DNA of 64,000 nt from Chrysopilus asiliformis (taxonomy: Eukaryota > Arthropoda > Insecta > Diptera > Rhagionidae): assembly GCA_964034945.1 (NCBI GenBank), contig OZ035962.1:50586231-50650230 (forward strand). Direction: 5' to 3'. A program made the translations under genes and the position numbers. The notes under the pieces are model-generated. The model was not told where the DNA came from and searched no databases. It worked only from the letters and a program-made list of their open reading frames with translations. This document shows positions 21,301 through 32,627 of the stretch, piece after piece (the stretch's first letter is position 1; every line of letters starts with the position of its first letter).

Positions 21301-21597
21301 AATGAATTACACCAGTGTATTTAGAATGATAAAAAAAAGTTGAATTTAGCATGTCCGTCCGTCCGTCTGTCCGTCCGTCCGTCTGTGGCGCGGATTGCGG
21401 GCGCACGGATTGAGCTATAGACTTGAAATTTTGCGCAGATCCGTTTTTCGTAAAATACGAGACTAAGTTCGTTCATGGGCAAAAATGGACCATTAGGGGG
21501 GGGGGGGTACCCCCCATACGAACAGAAACGTTTTTTGCGAATATCTCAAAATCGCTGCATCTTATCAAAAAAGTGTAAGAACAAAAGTTATTTAGGT
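21301..21597 (+). mobile_element. DINE-1-like fragment, copy 6
   Basis: The central part only, from AATGAATTACACCAGTGT to AAGTTATTTAGG, with (GTCY)n and a 12-G run before TACCCCCC. Both termini are lost. The unit B counterpart has 19 G. Confidence 0.8.
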
Positions 21598-22194
21598 ATT
21601 TCTATTAATGTAAGTCAATCACCTTTATTCTTGAATACGGCGTTAGGAGCAAAAACCTAACGCGCTCGATTCGATTCGCTACGCAATTGGTGTTCTGGAA
21701 TACGCCGGGAGCTTCGCGTTTGGTACATAAAGTATCGCAATGCAACGCGCTGTCAAACATCAGCTGATTCGATTGTTTGTTCTTAATTTTGATTAAAAAT
21801 GAAGTGTTTGAAGTGATTTGCTTCAGTAGCCATGGATTCTACGCTGATGTATCATTTATTGCGGCAAGAGGAATTAAATTCGTTACCCCAGCAAAGAAAT
21901 TTTCTAAGACACTCTTCAGATTTGATGAGCTTAACCGATGAAGCGTAAGTGCATACACATACTGGGAATCTCATAGATTTTTATTTGCAATTTTGTAGAT
22001 TCAAAAAAGATTTCCGGTTCCGGTCGAATATATGAAATTTCCTCCCACAACAAATTCATCTCTATCGGCGACTTCCTCGTATATCCCTTGGCAATGTCCG
22101 GGTTGTTTTTCATTTTTGAAATTAAAAATGCGAACTGGTCATTGCTTCTAGTGTGTTTTTCTTTGCACTCCTATTTTAAGAAATCACTGTTAAA

Positions 22195-22800
22195 ATCTAT
22201 ATATTTAAAAGGCAAAGCGATTTTGTATGGATTTCTTTCGACAAAGCTCCTGCAGTTCCTATTGAACCGATTTTGATGATTCTTTTTTTTTAAATGAAAG
22301 CTCTATAGCTGTAGATATGTCCGTTTTACTTTTTTTTCAATTTTTAATAATACTTTATTAGTGATTTACCTTTCAAAATTATCAATATGCCGCTAATTAA
22401 GTCTTCAATGTTAAAACGACATCCCGTACTGTCTGATTAGTGCAGTGAGTTAGAAGTTGGACTACCATGCGCCAAGCACCGGGTTCCAATTCTTATCGGT
22501 GACAAAATTCTTTTTTTTTCTTTTCAATTTTTTTTGTTGATTTATTTACTTTTTTTAATATTTTATTACTTTTTTACATTTTTACTCCTGAATAAGTGTT
22601 AAACTAAAATGCGCCAGATGTGCGGGTTCGATTCCGAGTGGTGACAAAATGTTTTTTTTAAATTTTTTTTTACCTTAAATTACTTATTTTATTTATATTA
22701 TACTACTTTAGGCGCGTTGGGCGATTTTTGAATGGGTAAAATCTCATGAATTCGCGTCACCGACATGCTAATTTAACAGCTTAAGAATGCTGATTCACTT
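22195..22800 (+). mobile_element. Helitron beta head plus tRNA-like promoter segments
   Basis: Starts TCTATATATTTAAAAGGCAA, a Helitron-type TC head. Downstream, GCAGTGAGTTAGAAGTTGGA with CCGGGTTCCAATTC (22440-22500), and later GCGGGTTCGATTCCGAG (22622-22640), resemble pol III A and B boxes of tRNA-derived SINEs. No intact tRNA can be folded, so I call these SINE-like only. Also present at 26430-27060 and 35163-35790. Confidence 0.5.
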
Positions 22801-22807
22801 TCATTTG

Positions 22808-23382
22808 ATTTTTTTATACCCGTATGGTGAAACCAAAGGGTATATTAACTTTGCCTTACCGTTTGTAACGCCAAGATCCCGTCATCACAAACAAAAATGA
22901 ATTACACCAGTGTGTTTATTAGAATGATAAAAATAATTAATTTCTGCATGTCCGTCCCTCTGTCTGTCCGTCTGTCTGTCTGTCCGTCTGTCTGCCTGTG
23001 GCGCGGATTGCGGGCGCACGGATTGAGCTAGAGACTTTAAATTTTGCGCAGATCCGTTTTTCGTAAAATGCGAGGCTAAGTTCGTTAATGGGCAAAAACG
23101 GACCATTAGGGGGGGTACCCCCCATACGAACGAAATCGTTTTTTGTGAATATCTCAAAAACGGTGCATCTTATCAAAAAAGTCCAAGAACAAAAGTTATT
23201 TAGTATATAATTCTACATAAAACTCCCATACATAAAAATCCAATTGGAATAAATTTTAAAAAATCTTATTGGAAAGTTTGACTTCAAAGTGGAATTTTGG
23301 TACAACTGTTCGAATTTTGATACGAATATCACCATACGGGTCTCCAATGATTGCCAGATTGGCAATTATAGCTTTTGTTATG
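22808..23382 (+). mobile_element. DINE-1-like Helentron, copy 7 (complete)
   Basis: All blocks present from TATACCCG to TTTTGTTATG, including both 13-mers and the hairpin. It marks the right edge of unit A: unit B continues at this point into a different repeat (AACCGACTTCC). Confidence 0.88.
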
Positions 23383-23660
23383 TTTATACAGAAAAAATTG
23401 ATTTTTTTTTGGAAGACCGTACCGAGCAAAATAAAATTAGCGACGAAATTTCTGAATAGCACTTGGCTTTCTTCCACAACAAAAAAACGATTTTTTTTTT
23501 GGAAAATATCATACGGCAAAATAAAATGAGACAGAAAATTTCTGAACACCAGTTGACTTATACAACAAAAAATCGATTTTTTTTGGAAGATATACAGCAA
23601 AATAAAATTACACAGAAAATTTCTGAACAGCACGTGGCATTCTTATACAGAAAAAATTAA
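23383..23660 (+). repeat. Tandem repeat, units of roughly 85-95 bp, three copies
   Basis: Each unit has (A/T)CAGAAAAAAT or ACAACAAAAAA, then TTTTTTTGGAA(G/A)A, GCAAAATAAAAT and AAATTTCTGAA(T/C)A. The same block is at 28462-28735 and 39783-40570. Confidence 0.8.
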
Positions 23661-23730
23661 ATATCTCTAGCAATTTTTTGTATAAGAAAATCATGTGATG
23701 CTCAGGAATTCAAACCTTAATATGCATAAT

Positions 23731-23803
23731 TTGCGCACTATATCGATATTAACTTGCGCACTATATCGATATTAGCGATAATTTGCGCACTATATCGATA
23801 TTA
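23731..23803 (+). repeat. Triplicated 21-mer at the duplication junction
   Basis: TTGCGCACTATATCGATATT(A) occurs at 23731, 23754 and 23783. Unit A has it once, near 16416. It sits exactly where unit B begins. Confidence 0.92.
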
Positions 23804-26800
23804 ACAGCTTCGCATCGATCATCCATGAGGAAAGAGCGAATATATTTCTCAGCTGTCAAACGTGAGTCTGAGAGCGTAACGCCATCTGTTGGCGATAACA
23901 TTATCGTGAGGGACAAAATTATGCGTTTTTCAGTTCCAAATACAATTTTTTCTCCGTCCATACCATAATCCCATACAAAATCCAAATTTCAATTTTTCCG
24001 ATATTCCCGCTTTTCCCCAAAATTTTTCTTGACTTTTCCAACAAAACGAAAAAATAATCGGGATTTTTGATTTGGAATTAATGAAAGTGCAAGCCAGAAA
24101 ACCGCTGCCACCAGCAACCCCTGAAAGTATGCAATTTCGGGTTTTTCAAGATTTTCCGACTTTTCCGGTGGAAATTTCCAATTATCGGCTCCGTAGTGTT
24201 TTTACCTGGTTCAGTAGTAATTCAACAAAGAAATCCTCATGCAAATCGGATTATATTCAGCCCAGTTATGTATAATCTTATTGACCACGATTCATTTTTA
24301 TACCCGTATGGTGAAACCAAAGGGTATATTAGATTTGCCTTACCGTTTGTAACGCCAAGATCCCGTCATCACACAAAAAAAGCAGGTGTCTGTCTCGTAG
24401 AGACGGCCAGAAGACGTGGATTCGCCTACAACGATCGCCAATAGATATTTAAGTAAGAAATTTTAGGGAAAAGGAAATTAAGGAAACAAATTTTTATTTA
24501 AAATATAACAAAAGCTATAATTGCCAATCTGGCAATTATTGAAAATCCGTATGGTGATTTAAGTGAACGGCGAACAGTTGTATCAAAATTCCAGTTTGAA
24601 GTCAAACTTTCTAATTAGATTTTTTTAGAATTTTTTCCAATCGGATTTTGATGTATGGGAGTTTTATGTAGAATCATATCCTAAATAACTTTTGTACTTG
24701 CACTTTTTTGATAAGATGCACCGTTTTTGAGATATTCGGTTTCACCATACGGGTATAATAATTTTATTTATAATTGGTTTATGATAAGAGAAGTGTGATA
24801 TAAATATCATACATACAGTGTTCAAACGGTCCCATTTCTAGTCTTTCGTTCAAATTAGTTATATATATATAATGACGGAGGTTTCACATTTTATTACTAT
24901 TTCATCGATTCTACTACTATTTTTCGGCCGATTTACTACGATTTCGAAAATCAAAAGACACAACCCTGAACAGAACTTTAATGCTGGGAGCGAAATATCG
25001 CTCTCTTACTAATGAAATACATACTTATATATGTGTGTGCATCATTCCCAACAGCCATCGCTCGAGGCTTTCATTCATTTTTATGCGAAGCCCACAAACC
25101 GCTTTGAACAACTTAAATAGAAATCATTCTCGTCCCCAAGAACGAGAGTCGGAAACCACAGCAAACGCTTTTGCCGTTAAGAGCGAAAAGAACGAAATAA
25201 CATGACATTCAATACATCAGATTCAACACACACAAAGGAGGAGCATAAAGAGTATAAATGTGAAACCTGTACTACAAGCAGCAAACACAGCATAGCAGCG
25301 GCAGTAAAAATTTTGATTTTGATCTTTAAAAAAATGATTGAACATAGTTTAACATAACAAAATACCCTAAACAATGCTTTAATGTAGGCCTCATCTTATA
25401 ACACAGTTTCTGTTCGGATGTCACCACAAACTATCGAGTATCATCGATTGCAAATTTGTTATCAGGCAGCAAGCCGATTTTCTAATTTGTACCCCCATAA
25501 CCAAGATCCAAGAGGTATCCACGTCAAAAATGAATTACACCAGTGTATTTAGAATGATAAAAAAAAGTTGAATTTAGCATGTCCGTCCGTCCGTCTGTCC
25601 GTCCGTCCGTCTGTGGCGCGGATTGCGGGCGCACGGATTGAGCTATAGACTTGAAATTTTGCGCAGATCCGTTTTTCGTAAAATACGAGACTAAGTTCGT
25701 TCATGGGCAAAAATTGACCATTAGGGGGGGGGGGGGGGGGGGTACCCCCCATACGAACAAAAACGTTTTTTGCGAATATCTCAAAATCGCTGCATCTTAT
25801 CAAAAAAGTGTAAGAACAAAAGTTATTTAGGTATTTCTATTAATGTAAGTCAATCACCTTTATTCTTGAATACGGCGTTAGGAGCAAAAACCTAACGCGC
25901 TCGATTCGATTCGCTACGCAATTGGTGTTCTGGAATACGCCGGGAGCTTCGCGTTTGGTACATAAAGTATCGCAATGCAACGCGCTGTCAAACATCAGCT
26001 GATTCGATTGTTTGTTCTTAATTTTGATTAAAAATGAAGTGTTTGAAGTGATTTGCTTCAGTAGCCATGGATTCTACGCTGATGTATCATTTATTGCGGC
26101 AAGAGGAATTTAAATTCGTTACCCCAGCAAAGAAATTTTCTAAGACACTCTTCAGATTTGATGAGCTTAACCGATGAAGCGTAAGTGCATACACATACTG
26201 GGAATCTCATAGATTTTTATTTGCAATTTTGTAGATTCAAAAAAGATTTCCGGTTCCGGTCGAATATATGAAATTTCCTCCCACAACAAATTCATCTCTA
26301 TCGGCGACTTCCTCGTATATCCCTTGGCAATGTCCGGGTTGTTTTTCATTTTTGAAATTAAAAATGCGAACTGGTCATTGCTTCTAGTGTGTTTTTCTTT
26401 GCACTCCTATTTTAAGAAATCACTGTTAAAATCTATATATTTAAAAGGCAAAGCGATTTTGTATGGATTTCTTTCGACAGAGCTCCTGCAGTTCCTATTG
26501 AACCGATTTTGATGATTCTTTTTTTTTAAATGAAAGCTCTATAGCTGTAGATATGTCCCTTTTACTTTTTTTTCAATTTTTAATAATACTTTATTAGTGA
26601 TTTACCTTTCAAAATTATCAATATGCCGCTAATTAAGTCTTCAATGTTAAAACGACATCCCGTACTGTCTGATTAGTGCAGTGAGTTAGAAGTTGGACTA
26701 CCATGCGCCAAGCACCGGGTTCCAATTCTTATCGGTGACAAAATTCTTTTTTTTTTCTTTACTGTTTATTAGTATATATTTTCGAAATTTCAATTTTTTT

Positions 26801-27068
26801 TTGTTGATTTATTTACTTTTTTTAATATTTTATTACTTTTTTACATTTTTACTCCTGAATAAGTGTTAGACTAAAATGCGCCAGATGTGCGGGTTCGATT
26901 CCGAGTGCTGACAAAATGTTTTTTTTAAATTTTTTTTACCTTAAATTACTTATTTTATTTATATTATACTACTTTAGGCGCGTTGGGCGATTTTTGAATG
27001 GGTAAAATCTCATGAATTCGCGTCACCGACATGCTTAAGAATGCTGATTCACTTTCATTTGATTTTTT
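23774..27068 (+). repeat. Segmental duplication unit B (Helitron-free)
   Basis: Second copy of unit A, including chimeric DINE-like copy 8 (24298-24765), repeat G (24952-25528), DINE-like fragment 9 (25530-25835) and the beta-head segment. Differences from A are few: the missing Helitron array, a 19-G versus 12-G run, a short patch near 26760-26795 and a small deletion near 27033. The near identity implies a recent duplication or gene conversion. Confidence 0.92.
25530..25835 (+). mobile_element. DINE-1-like fragment, copy 9, with 19-G run
   Basis: Paralogue of 21301-21597. The G run before TACCCCCC spans 25724-25742. Confidence 0.85.
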
Positions 27069-27232
27069 TTAACCGACTTCCAAAAAGGAAAAGGTTCTCA
27101 ATTCCACCTGAATATTTTTTTTTTTTTTTTTTAATGTATGTTCACGCCTAACTTTTTACTGGGTTGACCGATTTTGGTCATCCCAAAGAGAAAGTTCTAG
27201 AGAAAGTTCCTGGTTGGACTCCGGTTGGTTCA
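27069..27232 (+). repeat. Repeat M (AACCGACTTCC family), copy 1
   Basis: AACCGACTTCCAAAAAGGAA, a long T run, then ATGTATGTTCACGCCTAACT and GGGTTGACCGATTTTGG. The second copy at 35793-38062 is split by repeat R. Class unknown to me. Confidence 0.7.
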
Positions 27233-27234
27233 TG

Positions 27235-27532
27235 GGCAAAAATGGACCATTAGGGGGGGTACCCCCCATACAAACGAACACGTTTTTTCCGAATTTCTCA
27301 AAAACGGTGCATCTTATCAAAAAAGTCTAAGAACAAAAGTTATTTAGAATATGATTCTACATAAAACTCCCATACATCAAAATCCGATTGGAATAAATTT
27401 TAAAAAATCTGATTGGAAAGTTCGACTTCAAAGTGTAATTTTGGTACAAGTGCTCAAATTAAGATACCAATATCACCATACAGGTTTTCAATAATTGCCA
27501 GATTGGCAATTATAGCTTTTGTTATGTTTTTA
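27235..27532 (+). mobile_element. DINE-1-like 3' half, copy 10
   Basis: From CATGGGCAAAAATGGACC through GGGGGGGTACCCCCC to the hairpin and TTTTGTTATG end. The 5' half is missing at the joint with repeat M. Confidence 0.8.
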
Positions 27533-27545
27533 CGTTGTGTTCAGT

Positions 27546-27791
27546 CAGAGCCGTATTAACAAGTTTGAGCGCCCTGGGCTAAATAAAATTTTGCACCCTT
27601 ACATAGTTTTATTGTAAAAATGCAATTTCATTTTTTAAAATATTCTTTATTTCAAAACACAGTACTAACTTAAATTACAGATACGCTAAATATAAAGAAA
27701 ATTAAAAAAAAAGCAATCAAAATTTCATCGCCTCAGATCGATGGCGCCCCTGGGCTGTAGCCCAATTAGCCCTATGGTTAATTGGGCCTTG
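27546..27791. mobile_element. hAT MITE, 246 bp, with 8-bp duplication and empty site
   Basis: Ends CAGAGCCGTATTAAC and GGTTAATTGGGCCTTG. The direct repeat TGTTCAGT is at 27538-27545 and 27792-27799. The paralogous sequence around 38970-38985 has one TGTTCAGT and no insertion. An 8-bp duplication plus CA(G/A)NGCC ends indicate hAT. Non-coding. Confidence 0.92.
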
Positions 27792-28033
27792 TGTTCAGTA
27801 CAACACAAGGAAGGTTCTCTTATATATTTCCCCCGTGTTAACCTACCCCTTCAAACCCCTCCCTGCTTGGGATATCGAGTAAAATTCTTTGTATTGTGTT
27901 CAGTACAATATTTGGAAGATTCTTTTATATATTTCTCATCTGCGGACTTATCCCCTCAAACCCTTTGTAATTTTACCTATATTAAAAATTGAAACTAAAA
28001 ACGTTCGAAATAAAAAAAAATTTTTCTAAAAAA

Positions 28034-28456
28034 AATAAAACCGACTTTAAAAAAAAAAACTGAAAAGAGAAAAAAGCACTAAAAAGAAAAAAATAATTTC
28101 AAACTATGTCCATTAATAGCGTATTTGAAATTTGGCTTTTTTGGAGTGGCGTTAAATTTGCAACTAAAATAAATTACATACTTTCTAACCCTTAAGGCTA
28201 ATCGTTTACATACTTTCTAACCCTTAAGGCTAACTAAGAACTAAGATCGACTCCAAAAATTTTGTTGTCAAACAGATTAACTATAGACACGGCTCTTACA
28301 ATAGAAATTTTACAACGATTTTATTTAGTGTAAATTTAACGCCACTCCAAAAAAGCCAAATTTCAAATACGCTATTAATGGACATAGTTTGAAATTATTT
28401 TTTTCTTTTTAGTGCTTTTTTCTCTTTTCAGTTTTTTTTTAAAAGTCGGTTTTATT
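28034..28456. mobile_element. Fold-back element J1
   Basis: The arms (about 28034-28165 and 28330-28456) are reverse complements over about 125 bp, from AAACCGACTTT to TTTGGAGTGGCG. The loop has a tandem duplication of ACATACTTTCTAACCCTTAA. The sister element J2 is at 39205-39775. Confidence 0.88.
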
Positions 28457-28461
28457 TTTTT

Positions 28462-28735
28462 TATACAGAAAAAAATGATTTTTTTTTGGAAGACAGTACC
28501 GAGCAAAATAAAATTAGCGACGAAATTTCTGAATAGCACTTGGCTTTCTTCCACAACAAAAAAACGATTTTTTTTGGAAAATATCATACGGCAAAATAAA
28601 ATGAGACAGAAAATTTCTGAACACCAGTTGACTTATACAACAAAAAATCGATTTTTTTTTGGAAGATATACAGCAAAATAAAATTACACAGAAAATTTCT
28701 GAACAGCACGTGGCATTCTTATACAGAAAAAATTA
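28462..28735 (+). repeat. Tandem repeat of 85-95-bp units, second array
   Basis: Same three units as 23383-23660, in the same order and with few differences. Confidence 0.85.
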
Positions 28736-28876
28736 AATATCTCTAGCAATTTTTTGTATAAGAAAATCATGTGATGCTCAGGAATTCAAACCTTAATATG
28801 CATATTGACTTTTATTAAAATTTACTGTTTATTAGCATATATTTTCGAAATTTCAGGTTGAAAAATATATAAGGTA

Positions 28877-29990
28877 CTAGCAGACCCTTCGTTGGCAGCT
28901 AAAAGTTTTTTGTATAAATTTTAGAATGCCAAAAAACCATAAATAACTTAAAAAGTTTTGGGAAAAAAATGTTATCCTTACAGGACTTTCCGTTTCGAAT
29001 TTTGAAATTCCAACTCCAGATTCGTGATAAGCAACCCTGGAAACCTCCCAAAGACTGTTTTTGCGAGAAAAATTGGAAAAAGGACATTTCCGTTATCCTT
29101 ACATGACCTCCCGTTTAGCATTTGAAAAATCGAACACCGGATTCGCGATCAGCAACCTCGAAAACCCCTTAGTGGCAATTGTTTCAAGAAAAATTGGAAA
29201 AAAGACATTTGTGTTAACCTTGCAGGACTTTTCGGTTAGAATTTTGAAATTCCAACACCGGATTCGTGATCAGCGACCCCAAAAACACCCTAATGACGAT
29301 TTTTCCCAGTAAAAACTGGAAAAAGGATATTTGCGTTATTCTTACAGGACCTTCCGTTTCGAATTTTGAAAATCTAATATCGGATTCGTGATCAGCGATC
29401 CCAAACATAATGCCAATTTTCCCGGGGAATAATGGGAAAAAGGATATTTGCGTTATCCTTACAGGACCTTCCGTTTCGAATTTTAAAATTCCAACAGCAG
29501 AGCCGTGATCAGCGACCCCAAAAACCCTATAATGCAAATTTTTCCGGGGAGAAATGGGAAAAAGGATATTTTCATTATCCTTACAGGACCTTCCGTTTCG
29601 AATTTTGAAAATATAATACCGGATTCGTGATCAGCGACCCCAAAAACCCTATAATGCAAATTTTTCCGGGGAGAAATGGGAAAAAGGATATTTTCATTAT
29701 CCTTACAGGACCTTCCGTTTCGAATTTTGAAAATATAATACCGGATTCGTGATCAGCGACCCCAAAAACCCTATAATGCAATTTTTTCCGGGGAAAAATG
29801 GGAAAAAGGATATTTTCATTATCCTTACAGAACCTTCCGTTTCAAATTTTGAAAATCTACATAGCTAAAAACCTGCTCCGTGCAACACAGATCATTTTGC
29901 AAAAAACCGCGTAAAAATCGATCCAGTAGTTTTCGAGTTTTGTAATCTCAAACAAACAGACAGACAAACATCCATTTTTATATATATAGA
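28877..29990 (-). mobile_element. Helitron (alpha head), single unit
   Basis: Minus-strand TCTATATATATAAAAATGG at 29990 and GGGTCTGCTAG at 28877, flanked by A and T. The paralogous flank continues near 40676 without it. Body of 122-bp units. Non-autonomous. Confidence 0.9.
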
Positions 29991-30970
29991 TTGGTACTTC
30001 AAATATCCAAAAACAAAACTCGAAATAGATTTATTGATTTTCAATATTTTTTATGAACTTTAAAAAGTTACCATTTCCTTATATTCCAAACTATTAGAAT
30101 TAGCTTTAAAATGGGGAAAAAAGAAACCAGATATGTTGATTTTGAGCTTAGTTGTGATATATTTTGTAAAGTACATAATTTTTCATGAAAAAAATTGTAT
30201 AAATGTTGAAAATCAACAATGGCCGCTAAGCGACGTTAAGCTGAAACATTTTTTACCTGGATGTTGCGGAAATGTATGCGGAAAATACAGTAAACAATAT
30301 TAAAATCATGGTTGGAGCTATTTTTTTTACCAGACAAAACTGATTTTGACTGAATTATAAATTATAGTTTTATTTATTTTAAATATATTTGAAGACTAAA
30401 AATTGTTTTTTATTTTGGTAAAAACTTATTAAGAGAAACCAATAAAAAAAATTTAATTGGGTATTTTTAGATAAGGGAAATTATAAACCCAGATTAATAA
30501 CATTATTTTATTGCTCCGACTTAAAAATTTACCTGCAACATATGGCGATTATAAAATAGTTAATCAAGGATATTTTTGGGTAAATCCTATTGGTAATTAA
30601 CACAATAAATTAAGTCCTAGGAATTATGGGTGCAATTAAGCCCCAATTAGTGATCAGTAATAAGTAATTAATTAGGGATCAGTACTGACTGGGGGTGACT
30701 CACGTAATCACTTATCTTCAGGTAGAACCTTTATCATTTTTTGGTCTAGGACTACTCAGTCCATTTCTAATCTTTTTACTGGCACCTAGTGCCGTCTATT
30801 ATTTGCTAATTCAGTTGTTTTTCTGCTTGGGTATCCCTTACTGGGTTCTAGCACCCCTCTGGAGTACTTTTTGGCCATATGAATATTTTGAAAATTTTTA
30901 AGTTTGGGTTTTTGTTATTTTTTTCCTTATAATTCACTTTATTTTGTTCCAATGTTGTGCATAATCTTTA
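29991..30970. other. No recognised feature
   Basis: AT-rich, largely unlike the rest of the window. The open frame near 30695-30901 is hydrophobic but has no family signature and sits in biased sequence. GTGATCAGTAATAAG and GGATCAGTACTGACT near 30650-30690 are weak short repeats. Confidence 0.4.
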
Positions 30971-30974
30971 CGCT

Positions 30975-31115
30975 CTATTTCGATAGCGAAAAAGCTGCTC
31001 CTGAGAACGCGGATCATTTTGGGAAAAACCGCATAAAAATCGGTCCAGTAGTTTTTGAGTCTATTAATCTCATACATACATCTATACCAACATCCATTTT
31101 CTTACACATGGATTG
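30975..31115 (-). mobile_element. Helitron alpha-head variant
   Basis: AACCGCATAAAAATCGGTCC and AGTAGTTTTTGAGT leading to CCAACATCCATTTTCTTACA, a diverged alpha head with its TATATA end replaced. Confidence 0.6.
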
Positions 31116-31139
31116 AGAATGCCAAAAAACCAACTTAAA

Positions 31140-31722
31140 AACATAACAAAATCTATAATTGCCAATCTGGCAATCATTGGAGACCCGTATGGTGATATTC
31201 GTATCAAAATTCGAACAGTTGTACCAAAATTCCACTTTGAAGTCAAACTTTCCAATAAGATTTTTTAAAATTTATTCCAATCGGATTTTCATGTATGGGA
31301 GTTTTATGTAGAATCATATCCTAAATAACTTTTGTTCTTGGACTTTTTTGATAAGATGCACCGTTTTCGAGATATTCACAAAAACCGTTTTCGTTCGTAT
31401 GGGGGGTACCCCCCCTAATGGTCCGTTTTTGCCCATTAACGAACTTAGCCTCGCATTTTACGAAAAACGAATCTGCGCAAAATTTTAAGTCTCTAGCTCA
31501 ATCCGTGCGCCCGCAATCCGCGCCACAGACGGGCAGACGGACAGACAGACAGACGGACAGACAGACGGACAGACAGACGGACGGACATGCAGAAATTAAT
31601 TATTTTTATCATTCTAAACACACTGGTGTAATTCATTTTTATGTGTGATGACGGGATCTTGGCGTTACAAACGGTAAGGCAAAGTTAATATACCCTTTGG
31701 TTTCACCATACGGGTATAAAAA
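31140..31722 (-). mobile_element. DINE-1-like Helentron, copy 11 (complete)
   Basis: AACATAACAAAATC end, hairpin with one mismatch, (GTCY)n, GGTACC palindrome, and TATACCC at 31722, minus orientation. Confidence 0.88.
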
Positions 31723-31729
31723 ACTTGAA

Positions 31730-32427
31730 AATCAACGTAATCCTTACAGGACCTTTCCTTAGTGTTATTGAAACTGAAACGCCGGATTCGTAATCAGCGA
31801 CCCTGAAAACCCCTTAATACCAATTTTTTCGGGGAAAACGGGAAAAAGCACATTTGCGTTATCCTTACAGGACCTCCCGTTTCGAATTTTTCAAAATCTA
31901 ATACCGGATTCGTGATCAGCGACCCCAAAAACCCCCTTATGCCGATTTTTCTGGGGAAAAAAGGGAAAAGGATATTTATCCTTACAGGACCTTCCGTTTC
32001 GAATTTTGAAAATCTAATACCGGATTCGTGATCAGCGACCCCAAAAACCCCATAATACCAATTTGTATTATCCTTACAGGACCTTCTGTTTCGAATTTTA
32101 AAATTCCAACAGCAGAGGCGTGATATTCCAAAACCGTACAGGACCTTCTGTTTCGAACTTTGCAAATCTAATACCGGATTCGTGATCAGCGACCCCAAAA
32201 CCCCCTTATGCCGATTTTTCCGGGGAAAAAAGGGAAAAAGGATATTTATCCTTACAGGACCTTCCGTTTCGAATTTTGAAAATCTACATAGCTAAAAACC
32301 TGCTCCTGGCAACGCAGATCATTTTGCAAAAAACCGCGTAAAAATCGGTCCAGTAGTTTTTGAGTTTTGTAATCTCAAACAAACAGACAGACAGACAGAC
32401 AAAAAGACAAACATCCATTTTTATATA
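31730..32427 (-). mobile_element. Helitron fragment with alpha head, cut by a pogo-like element
   Basis: 122-bp units, some rearranged (CCAATTTGTATTATCC near 32060), and an alpha head ending in CATCCATTTTTATA at 32427. The pogo-like element is inserted at TA inside the TATATA end of the head. The Helitron tail is missing. Confidence 0.75.
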
Positions 32428-32627
32428 CAGTGGTGGCTCGATAATTCGGACACTTGGTAATTCGGACACCTCAGTAATCCGGACAGAAAATTTTTAATAT
32501 TGAAGACTCTGTAATTCGGACATAAGACAAAAAGTCTGACTCAGTAATCCGGACACTAGATAAAAAATCGTATTTGAACCTGTCACTTATGTTACCGTAG
32601 CCGAAACTCTTGAAGCACATGGCCTAA

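Larger units (their letters stand above)
16407..22806 (+). repeat. Segmental duplication unit A
   Basis: Matches unit B (23774-27068) at near identity over about 3.26 kb once the Helitron array (17406-20545) is removed. The offset is 7367 bp before the array and 4228 bp after it. No host gene is carried. Short shared open frames in both copies show no family signature. Confidence 0.92.

Noticed and set aside
22440..22640. tRNA genes at GGTTCGATTCC motifs
   Set aside because: Only B-box-like and weak A-box-like blocks. No cloverleaf can be drawn. Recorded as SINE-like.
30695..30901. 68-codon hydrophobic open frame as a small membrane protein
   Set aside because: No conserved motif, no paralogue, biased T-rich sequence.
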